Positions 1-8,540 are shown, numbered from the stretch's first letter. The stretch is 64,000 bases of DNA from Streptomyces sp. NBC_01264 (GCF_026340675.1 NZ_JAPEOX010000001.1:6386001-6450000), one strand, 5' to 3'. Translations and numbers: made by a program. The notes: a model not told the origin generated them from the sequence alone.

Positions 1-466
1 CCAGGACGAAGGTGGCGCCCGTGAGCACCACCGTCAGCAGCCCGTACGCGTTGCGGATCATCACCAGCACCGCCAGCAGCAGCGCGGTCGCCGCCCACAG
101 CAGCAGGGTGATCCGGTGCGCGGAGAGCAGGGCCGCCCCGCCGAGACCGAGCAGGGAGGGCGCCGTGTACCCGGCGGCGGCCGTGAGGACCATGCCGAGG
201 CCGGTGGGCTTGCCGCGGCTGACGGTGACCCCGCTGGTGTCCGAGTGCAGCCGGATCCCGTCCAGGCTGCGGCCGGTCAGCAGCGCCAGCAGGCCGTGGC
301 CGCCCTCGTGCGCGATGGTGATCGCGTTGCGCGACAGCCGCCACACCGGCCGGGGGCCCACCGCGACGAGCGCCACCAGCCCCGTCGCGATCACCAGCCA
401 CTGGTCGGGCGCCGCCTGTATGCCGGTGAGCCGGTCCCAGAGGCCGGCCGCGGTGCTGGTGTTCAT
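1..466 (-). CDS. M50-type membrane zinc metalloprotease, N-terminal part
   Basis: Incomplete: the gene runs off the left edge and only its first 155 codons are present. From the ATG at 466 the protein opens MNTSTAAGLW, has a hydrophobic segment near residues 23-37 and then the zinc motif HEGGH at 53-57, followed by further hydrophobic segments (about 92-114 and 121-136). A HExxH inside a membrane-embedded context is the hallmark of M50 (site-2-protease-like) peptidases, here most like the short M50B group of actinobacteria. Such enzymes cleave membrane-bound substrates; its substrate cannot be told. It is divergent from the gene at 520, with only 53 bp between the two starts, so both promoters must lie in or beside that gap. 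The C-terminal half, including the third zinc ligand, is outside the window. Confidence 0.75.
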   Translation of the reverse strand, partial: MNTSTAAGLWDRLTGIQAAPDQWLVIATGLVALVAVGPRPVWRLSRNAITIAHEGGHGLLALLTGRSLDGIRLHSDTSGVTVSRGKPTGLGMVLTAAAGYTAPSLLGLGGAALLSAHRITLLLWAATALLLAVLVMIRNAYGLLTVVLTGATFVL

Positions 467-519
467 GAGGTGGCGGACTCCTTGTGGTGGCGATCGGGTG
501 ACATGGCAGTGTGGCAGCC

Positions 520-1335
520 ATGTGCGGTAGGTATGCAGCGAGTCGTGGGCCGGAGGAGCTGGCCGAGGTCTTCGGGGTGGAGCGGTGGGAGCCGGAGGAG
601 GTGCTGGCCCCGGACTGGAACGTGGCTCCGACGAAAGAGGTCCACGTGATCCTCGACCGTCCTCTGAAAGACGCTCCGAGCAGGCGTCCGGTTCGCCAGC
701 TGAGGGTCCTGAAATGGGGACTGGTCCCGTCCTGGGCGCAGAACCCCGACGGCGCCGCCCGGATGATCAACGCCCGGTCCGAAACCATCGCCGAGAAGCC
801 CTCCTTCCGCCGCCCCTTCGCGCAGCGCCGCTGCATCGTTCCCGCGGACGGCTACTACGAGTGGGTCACCGCCCACGACGAGCGGGAACTGGAGGTCGAG
901 GGCAAGAGGAAGCGGGCGCGCAAGCAGCCCTACTTCGTCCTCCCCTCCGACGGCTCCGTCTTCGCCATGGCCGGGATATACGAGTTCTGGCGCGACCGGA
1001 CCCTGCCCGACGAGCACCCGCTCGCCTGGTGGGCCACCTGCTCCGTGATCACCGCCGAGGCCGAGACCGGCCCGCTCGGCGTCGCCCCCGCCGAGGGACC
1101 GCGCTCGCTCGCCGACATCCACCCCCGGATGCCCCTGATGCTCACCCCGGACCGGTGGGACGCCTGGCTGGACCCGGCGCGGACCGACCCCGACGAGCTC
1201 CAGGCCCTGTTGGCCCCGCCGCCCGGCGGGCTGATGCGCGCCTATCCGGTGTCCACGGCCGCGAGCAACGTCCGCAACAACGGGCCCGAACTGCTGGCGG
1301 AACTGGACGGGCCGGAGGAGGGCACGCTCTTCTGA
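520..1335 (+). CDS. SOS response-associated peptidase (YedK/HMCES, SRAP family)
   Basis: This protein shields abasic sites in single-stranded DNA by forming a thiazolidine crosslink through an N-terminal cysteine. The ATG at 520 is chosen over the in-frame GTG at 511 because the catalytic Cys must be residue 2: the protein then begins MCGRYA, the family signature. Other family features follow in order: NVAPT near residue 40, KWGLVPSW, INARSET, the YYEW segment carrying the conserved Glu, the AGIYEFW strand, and the IHPRMPLML segment with the conserved His. Length 271 aa is normal. It stands alone between a divergent protease gene and a downstream hydrolase 50 bp away. Function is inferred from E. 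coli YedK and human HMCES. Confidence 0.93.
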   Translation: MCGRYAASRGPEELAEVFGVERWEPEEVLAPDWNVAPTKEVHVILDRPLKDAPSRRPVRQLRVLKWGLVPSWAQNPDGAARMINARSETIAEKPSFRRPFAQRRCIVPADGYYEWVTAHDERELEVEGKRKRARKQPYFVLPSDGSVFAMAGIYEFWRDRTLPDEHPLAWWATCSVITAEAETGPLGVAPAEGPRSLADIHPRMPLMLTPDRWDAWLDPARTDPDELQALLAPPPGGLMRAYPVSTAASNVRNNGPELLAELDGPEEGTLF

Positions 1336-1384
1336 CGGCCCGGGCGTCACCCGGGCGGCCGCCGCCGACCGGCATGATCGGGGC

Positions 1385-2056
1385 ATGAGCAGCACGCGCG
1401 CCGAGCGCACCGAGACGATCGGCACCCCGGCGGGCGAGGCCCGCATCACCTGGCACCCGGCCCCGGCGGCCGGGGCCCGCCTGGTGCTCGCCCTGGGCCA
1501 CGGAGCCGGCGGCGGGATCGAGGCCCGCGACCTCCGGGCCCTGGCCGCCGCCCTGCCCGCCCTGGGGATCACCGTGGCCCTGGCCGAGCAGCCCTGGCGG
1601 GTCGCCGGCAAGAAGGTCGCCGCCGCGCCCAAGGTGCTGGACGCGGGCTGGCACGCCCTGTGGCCCGCCTTCGCGGAGCCCGGGCTGCCCGTCGTCGCGG
1701 GCGGCCGCAGCGCCGGGGCCCGGGTGGCCTGCCGGACCGCAGCGGAGCTGGGCGCGGCCGGGGTGCTCGCGCTGGCCTTCCCGCTGCACCCGCCGGGCCG
1801 GCCGGAGAAGTCCCGGGCCGAGGAGCTGCTGGGCGCCGGGCGGCCGACGCTGGTGGTCCAGGGAGGCCGCGACGCCTTCGGGCGGCCGGAGGAGTTCCCG
1901 GCGCGGGGAGCGCGCGGAGCCTCGTACGAGCTGGTGGAGGTGGAGGGCGGGGACCACGGCTTCGCCGTGCCGAAGCGGACCGGTCCCACGCAGGAGGAGG
2001 CCCTGATGGTGATCACCGGGGCGGTGGCGGAGTGGCTCGGTCGGCTGCCGGTGTGA
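1385..2056 (+). CDS. Alpha/beta hydrolase, TEX30/KANL3-like family
   Basis: A 223-residue single-domain alpha/beta hydrolase. The nucleophile elbow GGRSAGAR (about residues 107-114), an Asp in QGGRDAFG and a His in GGDHGFAV form a complete Ser-Asp-His triad in the expected order, and an HGAGG oxyanion-hole motif lies near residue 39. This pattern matches the KANL3/TEX30 (dienelactone-hydrolase-like) family, whose bacterial substrates are unknown. There is no signal peptide, so it is cytoplasmic. It lies 50 bp after the SRAP gene and may be cotranscribed. The ATG start is preceded by a weak ribosome binding site. Substrate cannot be assigned. Confidence 0.85.
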   Translation: MSSTRAERTETIGTPAGEARITWHPAPAAGARLVLALGHGAGGGIEARDLRALAAALPALGITVALAEQPWRVAGKKVAAAPKVLDAGWHALWPAFAEPGLPVVAGGRSAGARVACRTAAELGAAGVLALAFPLHPPGRPEKSRAEELLGAGRPTLVVQGGRDAFGRPEEFPARGARGASYELVEVEGGDHGFAVPKRTGPTQEEALMVITGAVAEWLGRLPV

Positions 2057-2106
2057 CCTACGCCCCGGTCCCGTAGCGACTTTGGTCCGGAAACCGGGCC
2101 CCGCCG

Positions 2107-2133
2107 GGGAATGTGCCGCAGCGGCCCTCTGTT
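2107..2133 (+). promoter_or_regulatory. SigR-type promoter of sigR (autoregulatory)
   Basis: GGGAAT at 2107-2112 and GTT at 2131-2133 are separated by 18 bp. This fits the known SigR promoter consensus GGAAT-N18/19-GTT. The predicted start, about 7-9 nt after GTT, lies roughly 40 nt before the ATG at 2182. It matches the role of the S. coelicolor sigRp2 promoter, which SigR itself activates during thiol oxidation. Confidence 0.8.
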
Positions 2134-2181
2134 GTCCCGGATGTCGGTACGCACAGGAACACGTCGGAGGAGAGGCAACGC

Positions 2182-2991
2182 ATGACCCAGGTCATCAGCC
2201 AGAACCGTCCGCAGGCCGCTGACCTGGACTGGACAGTGCTGCCCGCGCCCAAGCGCGGCACGGTTCGGGCGGCGGGCGACCGGGAAGGTCGACTATTCTC
2301 CGATTCGAGCGGGTCCGCTTTCGGAGTCGCCACGCAGTCGGAGGAGGTGGGTCCTGTCGCTGGGACCGACGAAGGCCACGCGGAGGAGACGACCCCGGAG
2401 CGCAATGCGCGCTTCGAGAGGGACGCCCTCGGCTACCTCGACCAGATGTACTCGGCCGCCCTGCGCATGACGCGCAATCCGGCCGACGCCGAGGACCTGG
2501 TCCAGGAGACGTACGCGAAGGCATACGCGTCCTTCCACCAGTTCCGCGAGGGCACCAACCTGAAGGCGTGGCTGTACCGCATTCTGACCAACACCTTCAT
2601 CAACTCGTACCGCAAGAAGCAGCGCGAACCCCAGCGCAGTGCGGCCGAGGAGATCGAGGACTGGCAGCTCGCGCGCGCCGAGTCGCACATGTCGACGGGC
2701 TTGCGTTCCGCCGAGTCGCAGGCTCTCGATCACCTGCCCGATTCCGACGTGAAGGAAGCGCTCCAGGCCATTCCGGAGGAGTTCCGCATCGCGGTCTATC
2801 TTGCCGACGTAGAGGGCTTTGCGTACAAGGAGATCGCGGACATCATGGGTACACCCATCGGTACGGTCATGTCGCGACTGCACCGTGGACGCCGTCAACT
2901 CCGTGGAATGCTTGAGGACTACGCCCGTGAGCGCGGGCTCGTCCCGGCCGGCGCGGGGGAGTCGAACGACCTGAAAGGCTCGGGCTCATGA
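2182..2991 (+). CDS. sigR: RNA polymerase ECF sigma factor SigR, with long isoform
   Basis: SigR directs the thiol-oxidative stress response (thioredoxin, mycothiol and proteostasis genes). Region 2 ([37 protein letters not shown]) and region 4 ([37 protein letters not shown]) are intact. Two in-frame starts are plausible. The ATG at 2182 has a strong GGAGGAGAGG Shine-Dalgarno sequence and gives 269 aa. The GTG at 2347 gives 214 aa beginning VGPVAGTD, the form usually called SigR in S. coelicolor. The difference is exactly 55 codons, the extension I recall for the unstable isoform SigR' made from the stress-induced transcript. The stop overlaps the rsrA start as ATGA, so the two are translationally coupled. 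An upstream in-frame GTG at 2113 lies within the promoter and is not used. Confidence 0.95.
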   Translation: MTQVISQNRPQAADLDWTVLPAPKRGTVRAAGDREGRLFSDSSGSAFGVATQSEEVGPVAGTDEGHAEETTPERNARFERDALGYLDQMYSAALRMTRNPADAEDLVQETYAKAYASFHQFREGTNLKAWLYRILTNTFINSYRKKQREPQRSAAEEIEDWQLARAESHMSTGLRSAESQALDHLPDSDVKEALQAIPEEFRIAVYLADVEGFAYKEIADIMGTPIGTVMSRLHRGRRQLRGMLEDYARERGLVPAGAGESNDLKGSGS

Positions 2992-3329
2992 GCTGCGGAG
3001 ACGCACACGAGACGGAGTGCTCGGAGGTCCTGGACCACCTTTATGAGTTCCTGGACCAGGAGATGCCCGACAGCGACTGCACGAAGTTCGAGGCGCACTT
3101 CGGCGAGTGCAATCCCTGTCTGGAGAAGTACGGCCTGGAGCAGGCCGTGAAGAAGCTGGTCAAGCGCTGCTGCGGCTCGGACGACGTGCCGACCGATCTG
3201 CGCTCGAAGGTGATGGGACGGATCGAGCTCATCCGTTCGGGGCAGGCCGTGCCGGATCATGACATCACGGCCGCCCCGCCCGAGCCGGCGGTCGCCGCCG
3301 AGCCCGTGCCGGGATCCGCGACGGGCTGA
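2988..3329 (+). CDS. rsrA: Zinc-binding redox-sensing anti-sigma factor RsrA
   Basis: RsrA holds SigR inactive in reducing conditions and releases it when a disulfide forms and zinc is lost. The ZAS motif His37-x3-Cys41-x2-Cys44 is present, with Cys3, Cys11, Cys31, Cys61 and Cys62 at the same positions I recall for S. coelicolor RsrA; Cys11 and Cys44 form the trigger disulfide there. Length 113 aa is slightly longer than usual because of an Ala/Pro-rich C-terminal tail. The start overlaps the sigR stop by 4 nt, which keeps sigma and anti-sigma in proportion. Confidence 0.96.
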   Translation: MSCGDAHETECSEVLDHLYEFLDQEMPDSDCTKFEAHFGECNPCLEKYGLEQAVKKLVKRCCGSDDVPTDLRSKVMGRIELIRSGQAVPDHDITAAPPEPAVAAEPVPGSATG

Positions 3330-3390
3330 ATGCCGAAAATCGGCCAGGTTCGCCGATGAAGTAGTGCCCGATTGAACAATCTTGAACGGC

Positions 3391-3439
3391 CGCCCCCGGA
3401 AGGCCACTTCCTTCACCCGAACGTGGTAATCCGGGGGCG
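3391..3439. other. Inverted repeat in the rsrA / HD-GYP intergenic region
   Basis: A 10-bp perfect inverted repeat (CGCCCCCGGA at 3391-3400 and TCCGGGGGCG at 3430-3439) encloses a smaller GGAAG/CTTCC hairpin. It has no U-tract, so it may be a weak terminator for sigR-rsrA or a structured part of the leader of the next gene. The rest of the 228-bp gap shows no gene. Confidence 0.35.
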
Positions 3440-3557
3440 TCCGCATGGCGCAATGCAAAAATGTGGCCCAGCTCGCTCCCGGCCCCACTTATTCTCCCCA
3501 TTCGGTACTGGTTTGATTCGTACCTGACTTGCACGGCTCACGGGGGAGGAGAGCGCC

Positions 3558-5246
3558 ATGCGGGTACTTCCGCCGTTGGCGCGCGCCTACGTACTGTGCG
3601 CCGTCCTCGCGGCCTGCTCGTGCATCGCCCCGGCCGTCGCCGGCTCCGCCACACCGTGGCCCTCCGTCGGCCTGCTCTCCGTGCTCTACCTCGGCTGCGA
3701 ACTCGTCAAGGTCTGCCCGCTCATGGGCCGCCGGGTGCCCGAGGGACTCGGCTCCTTCTTCCCGGTGGTGCTGGCCGCCGTGTTCCTCCTGCCGCCGGCC
3801 GCCGCGGCCCTCGTCGCGCTCCCCGGCGGACTCGCCGGGACCGTGACGGCGCGGCCCGCCTGGGTGCGGCGCGTCTGGCACGGGGCGCAGCAGTCCATAG
3901 CCGCCTGGACCGCCGGGCAGGTCTACGGCCTGCTGGGCGGACCCGGGGCGCTGGGCACGGGCTCCTTCGGGGGGGCCGGACCGTCGGGCCCGGAGGAGGG
4001 GATCGCGGGAACGGCCGGACCGGCCGGACCGGCCGCCTGGGTCGCCGACTTCCCCTACGTGATGCTCCCCGCCGCCGCCGCGGCCGTCGCCTTCTGCCTG
4101 GTGCTGGCCGCCCTGGACGGCTGCATCCTGGCCGCCGCCGAACGCCGACCCGCCACCACCGCCTGGCGGGGCCTGCTGACCCGGTCCCTCGCCCCGCACT
4201 GCGTACACGGACTCGCCGGGCTGATGATGGCCGTGATGTGGCGCAGCCCGTACGGACTTCCGGCCGCACTGCTCGTCATGCTGCCGATGTACATCTCCTG
4301 CTGGGTCTTCGCCCAGTACCACCGCGAGCGCGCCGCCCACCAGGCCACCATCCGGGCGCTGGTCCAGGCCGTCGACATCAAGGACCGCTACACGCGCGGC
4401 CACAGCGAGCGGGTCGGACAGGCCTCGGCGATGATCGCCCGCGAACTCGGCATGGGCGAGGAACGCCTCGAAGTCGTCCGCATCGCCGGGATCCTGCACG
4501 ACGTGGGCAAGCTCGGCGTCCCGACCCGGCTGCTGCGCAAAGACGGACCGCTGACCCCCGAAGAGCGCAGGATCATCGAACTCCACCCCGAGTACGGACA
4601 CGAGATGGTGCGCGGCATCGGCTTCCTCGGAGAGGCCCGCGCGGCCATCCTGCACCACCACGAGCGCGTGGACGGCTCCGGCTACCCGTACGGGCTGACC
4701 GGGGAACAGATCCCGGTGCTCGCCCGGGTCGTGGCGGTCGCCGACGCCTTCGACGCCATGACCTCGACCCGCTCGTACAGCAGGGCCCGGCCGGTGCCGG
4801 TCGCCCTCGCCGAGCTGGAGCGGTGCGCGGGGGCCCAGTTCGACCCGGACATGGTGCGGGCGCTGGTCGAGGCGATCGGCCGCCAGGGCTGGCATCCGAA
4901 GGTGACCTCGGACGAGGACCTCCAGGTGATCCCGGCCGGCGCCGGTGCGTCCGCCGGCGAGTCCGCCGCCGGTGCGCAGGGGGCCGTACGGGAGCCCGTG
5001 CCCGCGGGCGCGGCGCTGACCGGACTGCCCGCGCAGGCAGCCCCGGGCACTGGCACGGGCACGGCCGCCGGGACGGCCAAGGCCGCGCCCCAGCCCCGCG
5101 GGGCCGGGAGCACGCTCCCCGGCGCCGGAACCGCGGATCCCTGCCACTGCGTGCCCGGGCCCGCCGCCGAGCCCGGAGCGGCCGGTCAGGGGGCCACGGG
5201 AACCCCGGGCTCCCCGTCGGCGCCCGCGGCGGGAGCCAACGCGTGA
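3558..5246 (+). CDS. Membrane HD-GYP domain phosphohydrolase
   Basis: The N-terminal half (residues about 5-240) has several hydrophobic segments. It is followed by an HD-GYP domain (about 265-435) with HSERVG, the metal motif ILHDVGKLG, the HHHERVDGSGYPYGL block that includes the GYP triplet, and ADAFDAMTS. HD-GYP proteins hydrolyse cyclic di-GMP or related cyclic dinucleotides; intact metal ligands and GYP suggest an active enzyme. A long low-complexity Ala/Gly/Pro tail (about 450-562) is probably disordered. ATG at 3558 follows GGGGGAGGAGAGC, a strong ribosome site. The stop overlaps the GTG of the next HD gene by 4 nt, so the two paralogues are coupled. Substrate is inferred from the family only. 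Confidence 0.88.
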   Translation: MRVLPPLARAYVLCAVLAACSCIAPAVAGSATPWPSVGLLSVLYLGCELVKVCPLMGRRVPEGLGSFFPVVLAAVFLLPPAAAALVALPGGLAGTVTARPAWVRRVWHGAQQSIAAWTAGQVYGLLGGPGALGTGSFGGAGPSGPEEGIAGTAGPAGPAAWVADFPYVMLPAAAAAVAFCLVLAALDGCILAAAERRPATTAWRGLLTRSLAPHCVHGLAGLMMAVMWRSPYGLPAALLVMLPMYISCWVFAQYHRERAAHQATIRALVQAVDIKDRYTRGHSERVGQASAMIARELGMGEERLEVVRIAGILHDVGKLGVPTRLLRKDGPLTPEERRIIELHPEYGHEMVRGIGFLGEARAAILHHHERVDGSGYPYGLTGEQIPVLARVVAVADAFDAMTSTRSYSRARPVPVALAELERCAGAQFDPDMVRALVEAIGRQGWHPKVTSDEDLQVIPAGAGASAGESAAGAQGAVREPVPAGAALTGLPAQAAPGTGTGTAAGTAKAAPQPRGAGSTLPGAGTADPCHCVPGPAAEPGAAGQGATGTPGSPSAPAAGANA

Positions 5247-6502
5247 GGGGCTGGGCCGTCGGCGTCGTGCGCGGGGCCGCCGGGGTGCTGACCGTGGCCG
5301 CGCTCGGGCACACCGTGTGGAACGGCCTGACCGAACCGGGCATCGCCCTCGCCTTCGGCACCCTGATCACCATCGGCGAGCTCGCCCGCCGGGACAGCGG
5401 CGACGCCGCCCGGCAGCAGCCCGCGCCGCTCGGATCCGCGGGGGCGCTCGCGTACGCCCTGCTCGGGCAGAACGCCGGAGCCCCCACGCACCACGGGGTC
5501 CTGCAGATCGTCGCCGTGGTGGTCACCGCCGCGCTGCTCGGGATCGTCCCGCACATCGCCCGGGGCCACGGTCCCGCCCTCGACCACCTGGCCCGCCGGG
5601 TCCTCACCGTCACCTTCGCCGCCGTCTGCTTCCAGCCGCTCTACAACTCCGGGCAGCTGGAGCACACGGTCGGCCAGGGCCCGTACCTCGTGCTCTTCCT
5701 GGTCCTCGTCCTCGGGCTCACGGCCCTGTGCGACGCGGTCCTCGGCGCCGCCCTCGCCGGGGCCCGGACCGGCTGGCCGTTCGCCCCGCTGCTCCGCGAC
5801 GAACTCCGCGCCCAGCTGGGCATCGGCGCCGCGATCTGCGCCACGGGCGTGGTCATGGCCCTCGGGGTCGCCGTCGCCGGGCTGTGGGCGGTGCCCGTCT
5901 TCAGCGTGCCGCTGCTCCTGACCCAGATGTCCTTCCACCGGATCACCGCCATCCGCACCACCTACCGCCAGACCATCACCTCCCTCGCCCGCGCCACCGA
6001 GATCGCCGGCTACACCCGGCCCGGCCACTCCCGCCGGGTCGCCGCGCTCAGCGTCGCCGTGGGGCGGGAGCTGGGCCTCTCCGAGCGGGAGATCACGGTG
6101 CTGGAGTACGCCGCCCTCATGCACGACATCGGCCAGCTCTCCCTCGTCGACCCGGTCCCGGCCGGGGCCACCGCCGAGCTGCCCGAGGCCGAGGCCCGCC
6201 GGATCGCCGGGCTCGGCGGGGAGGTGGCCCGCCAGACGGGGGTCCCGGCCGAGGTCGCGGTGGTGGTGGAGCTCCAGGCGGATCCGTACCGTGACCAGCC
6301 CGTCGCGGCCCGGATCGTGCGCGCGGTCAACGCGTACGACGATCTCGTCGGCGGTGCCCGTCACCCGGGCGGCTCACTGGAGGCCCTGGAGCGGCTGCGC
6401 CTGGGGACGGGGCACGACTTTCAGCCGGAGGTCGTGGAATGTCTCGCCAGGGTGCTCGCCCGGGGCGGACGTGCCAGAGTCGTACCCGCCCCACCTGGGT
6501 AA
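5243..6502 (+). CDS. Membrane HD-domain protein, degenerate paralogue without GYP
   Basis: Starts at a GTG overlapping the previous stop (GTGA) and encodes 419 aa with about six hydrophobic segments in the first 240 residues, then an HD-like domain with GHSRRVAALS and LMHDIGQLS. Compared with its neighbour it keeps the HD dyad but lacks the HHHExxDGxGYP block: at that position the sequence reads VVELQADPYRDQP. The later NAYDDLVGG segment replaces ADAFDAMTS. It is therefore probably catalytically impaired and could act as a partner, membrane scaffold or ligand sensor for the upstream enzyme. Function is inference from the tandem arrangement. Confidence 0.8.
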   Translation: MRGWAVGVVRGAAGVLTVAALGHTVWNGLTEPGIALAFGTLITIGELARRDSGDAARQQPAPLGSAGALAYALLGQNAGAPTHHGVLQIVAVVVTAALLGIVPHIARGHGPALDHLARRVLTVTFAAVCFQPLYNSGQLEHTVGQGPYLVLFLVLVLGLTALCDAVLGAALAGARTGWPFAPLLRDELRAQLGIGAAICATGVVMALGVAVAGLWAVPVFSVPLLLTQMSFHRITAIRTTYRQTITSLARATEIAGYTRPGHSRRVAALSVAVGRELGLSEREITVLEYAALMHDIGQLSLVDPVPAGATAELPEAEARRIAGLGGEVARQTGVPAEVAVVVELQADPYRDQPVAARIVRAVNAYDDLVGGARHPGGSLEALERLRLGTGHDFQPEVVECLARVLARGGRARVVPAPPG

Positions 6503-6552
6503 CCCATGGGTAATGAGCGGCCGTCCGAGTGGGCATGGTTGGATGCCAGTGA

Positions 6553-6610
6553 GAGTGTTCCCAGCAGGAGTGTTCGCAGCAGGAGTGTCCCCAGCAAGAG
6601 TGTCCGGCAG
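6553..6610 (+). repeat. 15-bp tandem repeat, about 3.9 copies
   Basis: Units beginning GAGTGTTCCCAGCAG at 6553, 6568, 6583 and 6598 (the last partial) repeat with few substitutions. They lie between the previous stop and the likely GTG start of the TPR gene. If translated they would give a Ser-Val-x-Ser-Arg pattern unlike the rest of the protein. Confidence 0.85.
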
Positions 6611-6619
6611 GCGGGAATC

Positions 6620-7627
6620 GTGAGGATCTTCGGGAAGGTACGGCACCGGCCCTCCGCCTCGTGGCGGCAGGCCACCGACCGCGCGTTCACCTTGATCGGC
6701 GACGGTCGGTACGAGGACGCGGGCGCGCTCCTGACCAGAGCGGCGGACCTGGAACCCTGGCTGTCCGAGTCCTGGTTCAACCTGGCGCTGCTCCACAAGT
6801 TCCGCCACGACTGGGAGCAGGCGAGGGCCGCCGGGCTGCGCGCCGTGGCCCTGCTCGACCGGGAGACCGGCGCCCCGGACTGGTGGAACGTGGGCATCGC
6901 GGCGACGGCGCTGCAGGACTGGCCGCTGGCCCGCCGCGCCTGGCAGGCGTACGGGCTGAAGGTGCCCGGAGACCCGCACGGCGCGGGCGGCGGCGCCCAT
7001 GCCAACGGCGAACCGGTCGGCATGGAGCTCGGCAGCGCGGCCGTACGGCTGTCGCCCGAGGGCGAGGCCGAGGTGGTCTGGGGCCGACGGCTGGACCCGG
7101 CCCGCATGGAGGTCCTGTCGATCCCGCTGCCCTCCTCGGGGCGGCGCTGGGGCGAGGTCGTCCTGCACGACGGGGTCCCGCACGGCGAGCGCGTCACCGC
7201 GGCCGGGCCCTCGTACCCCGTCTTCGACGAGATCGAGCTGTGGGCGCCCTCCCCGGTACCGACCTGGGTGGTGCTCCTGGAGGCGGCCACCGAGGCCGAC
7301 CGCAACGCCCTGGAGCAGCTGGCCTCCGACGCCGGCTTCGCCGCGGAGGACTGGTCCTCCTCGGTGCGGCTGCTGTGCCGGACCTGCTCGGAGAGCGCGA
7401 TGCCGAGCGGCGAGGGGGACGGCGAGCACCTGGACCCGCACGACCACAGCGAACCGGGTCATCCCGGCCCGCTGGGCCACCGTACGGCCGGGTCGGGATC
7501 CCTGTGGGTGCCCGAGCGGGAGTGCGGGATCGCGGCGCCGGCCGGCCTGGTGCGCGGGCTGCTCGACGGCTGGGTCGCGGACAGTCCGGACACCCGGGAG
7601 TGGCGGGATCTCGAAGAGGTCTGCTGA
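6620..7627 (+). CDS. Tetratricopeptide-repeat protein of unknown function
   Basis: The conserved part begins with GTG at 6620 ([15 protein letters not shown]). A longer frame opens at ATG 6506, but that start has no ribosome site and would translate the 15-bp tandem repeat, so 6620 is preferred (335 aa). Residues about 15-110 form TPR-like helices ([40 protein letters not shown]). The remainder is a mixed domain rich in Trp and acidic residues, with a Cys/His cluster around LLCRTCSES and a [10 protein letters not shown] stretch that may bind metal. No signal peptide. It follows the HD pair and precedes def. I recall similar proteins in other streptomycetes at this position; no function is established. 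Confidence 0.75.
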   Translation: MRIFGKVRHRPSASWRQATDRAFTLIGDGRYEDAGALLTRAADLEPWLSESWFNLALLHKFRHDWEQARAAGLRAVALLDRETGAPDWWNVGIAATALQDWPLARRAWQAYGLKVPGDPHGAGGGAHANGEPVGMELGSAAVRLSPEGEAEVVWGRRLDPARMEVLSIPLPSSGRRWGEVVLHDGVPHGERVTAAGPSYPVFDEIELWAPSPVPTWVVLLEAATEADRNALEQLASDAGFAAEDWSSSVRLLCRTCSESAMPSGEGDGEHLDPHDHSEPGHPGPLGHRTAGSGSLWVPERECGIAAPAGLVRGLLDGWVADSPDTREWRDLEEVC

Positions 7628-7692
7628 GCCGGGGCCGTAGTCTGTACCGGCACATCGGTGACTGGTGGACTTACGGAAGGCGTACGGCGGAC

Positions 7693-8337
7693 ATGGCGCA
7701 GCAGGAGAACGACGTGGTCGGGGTCGAGGCCGAGGTGAACGACGGGTACGTCGTGGACACCGAGGACTGTGAGGCGCGCGAGCTCGCCCACCGCGAGCGC
7801 GGCACCGCCCGCCCGATCACGGTGGTCGGCAACCCGGTCCTGCACCGGGAGTGCAAGGACGTCACCGAGTTCGGCGACGAGCTGGCGCAGCTGATCGACG
7901 ACATGTTCGCCAGCCAGAAGGCCGCCGAGGGCGTGGGCCTCGCCGCGAACCAGATCGGCGTGGACGCCAAGGTCTTCGTCTACGACTGCCCGGACGACGA
8001 CGGCAACCGCCACACGGGCGTGGTGGTCAACCCGAAGCTCGTCGAGCTGCCGGCCGCCGCCCGGATCCTGGACGACTCGAACGAGGGCTGCCTGTCGGTC
8101 CCGACCGCCTACGCCTCGCTGGCCCGCCCGGACTACGCCGAGGTGACCGGCCAGGACGCGCAGGGCAACCCGATCAAGGTGCGGGGCACCGGCTACTTCG
8201 CGCGCTGCCTCCAGCACGAGACCGACCACCTGTACGGCTACCTGTACATCGACCGGCTCTCCAAGCGGGACCGCAAGGACGCGCTGCGGCAGATGGAAGA
8301 GGGCACCCCGCGCTACGAGACGGTTCCGAACGCCTAG
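7693..8337 (+). CDS. def: Peptide deformylase
   Basis: Removes the formyl group from the N-terminal methionine of new proteins; a metal enzyme in the cytoplasm. All three family motifs are intact: GVGLAANQ (80-87), EGCLSVP (131-137, with the metal-ligand Cys) and HETDH (175-179, two ligand His and the catalytic Glu). The 214-aa protein has an N-terminal extension of about 40 acidic residues before the usual [11 protein letters not shown] start, common in Streptomyces paralogues. ATG at 7693 follows a purine-rich GGCGGAC stretch. The gene ends in a strong hairpin terminator. Streptomycetes often have more than one deformylase; which paralogue this is cannot be told. Confidence 0.95.
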   Translation: MAQQENDVVGVEAEVNDGYVVDTEDCEARELAHRERGTARPITVVGNPVLHRECKDVTEFGDELAQLIDDMFASQKAAEGVGLAANQIGVDAKVFVYDCPDDDGNRHTGVVVNPKLVELPAAARILDDSNEGCLSVPTAYASLARPDYAEVTGQDAQGNPIKVRGTGYFARCLQHETDHLYGYLYIDRLSKRDRKDALRQMEEGTPRYETVPNA

Positions 8338-8365
8338 CCGTCCCGCCCCTTCCGTACGCTCGCGA

Positions 8366-8400
8366 AAGGCGCCCCGCTCCGGTCAGGAGCGGGGCGCCTT
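8366..8400 (+). terminator. Rho-independent-type terminator after def
   Basis: Perfect 15-bp stem (8366-8380 with 8386-8400) and a 5-nt loop GGTCA, 28 bp after the def stop. It lacks a long U-tract, as is usual in Streptomyces. Confidence 0.85.
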
Positions 8401-8417
8401 CCGTGTGAGCGGCGGGG

Positions 8418-8480
8418 CTAGTCCCAGCCGAAGTCGCTGCGGCGCGTCACGAGAGCCCCCTGTGTAGTCAGAACCTCCAA
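8418..8480 (-). CDS. Possible very short ORF (10-20 codons) near the araC-like gene
   Basis: On the minus strand a purine-rich AGGGGG sits 5 nt before a GTG at 8450 that opens a 10-codon frame ending ...RRSDFGWD before TAG at 8418. An in-frame TTG at 8480 would make it 20 codons. A TAGGGT sequence, a common Streptomyces -10 form, lies just upstream at about 8481-8486. The gap between the def terminator and the regulator is otherwise empty. I do not recognise the peptide. It could be a regulatory peptide, a leader or chance; only ribosome profiling or conservation would decide. Confidence 0.2.
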   Translation of the reverse strand: MEVLTTQGALVTRRSDFGWD

Positions 8481-8540
8481 ACCCTATCGAGAATGATCAA
8501 GGTCGGGGAGCCCTCCACCCCTCGGGCCGCCGGTGGGCCG

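Noticed and set aside
2113..2181. Upstream GTG start of sigR
   Set aside because: It lies between the -35 and -10 elements of the SigR-type promoter and so cannot be on that transcript; it has no ribosome site.
3330..3557. Cyclic di-GMP or di-AMP riboswitch before the HD-GYP gene
   Set aside because: Only a simple inverted repeat is visible; none of the conserved core motifs of these riboswitches could be seen.
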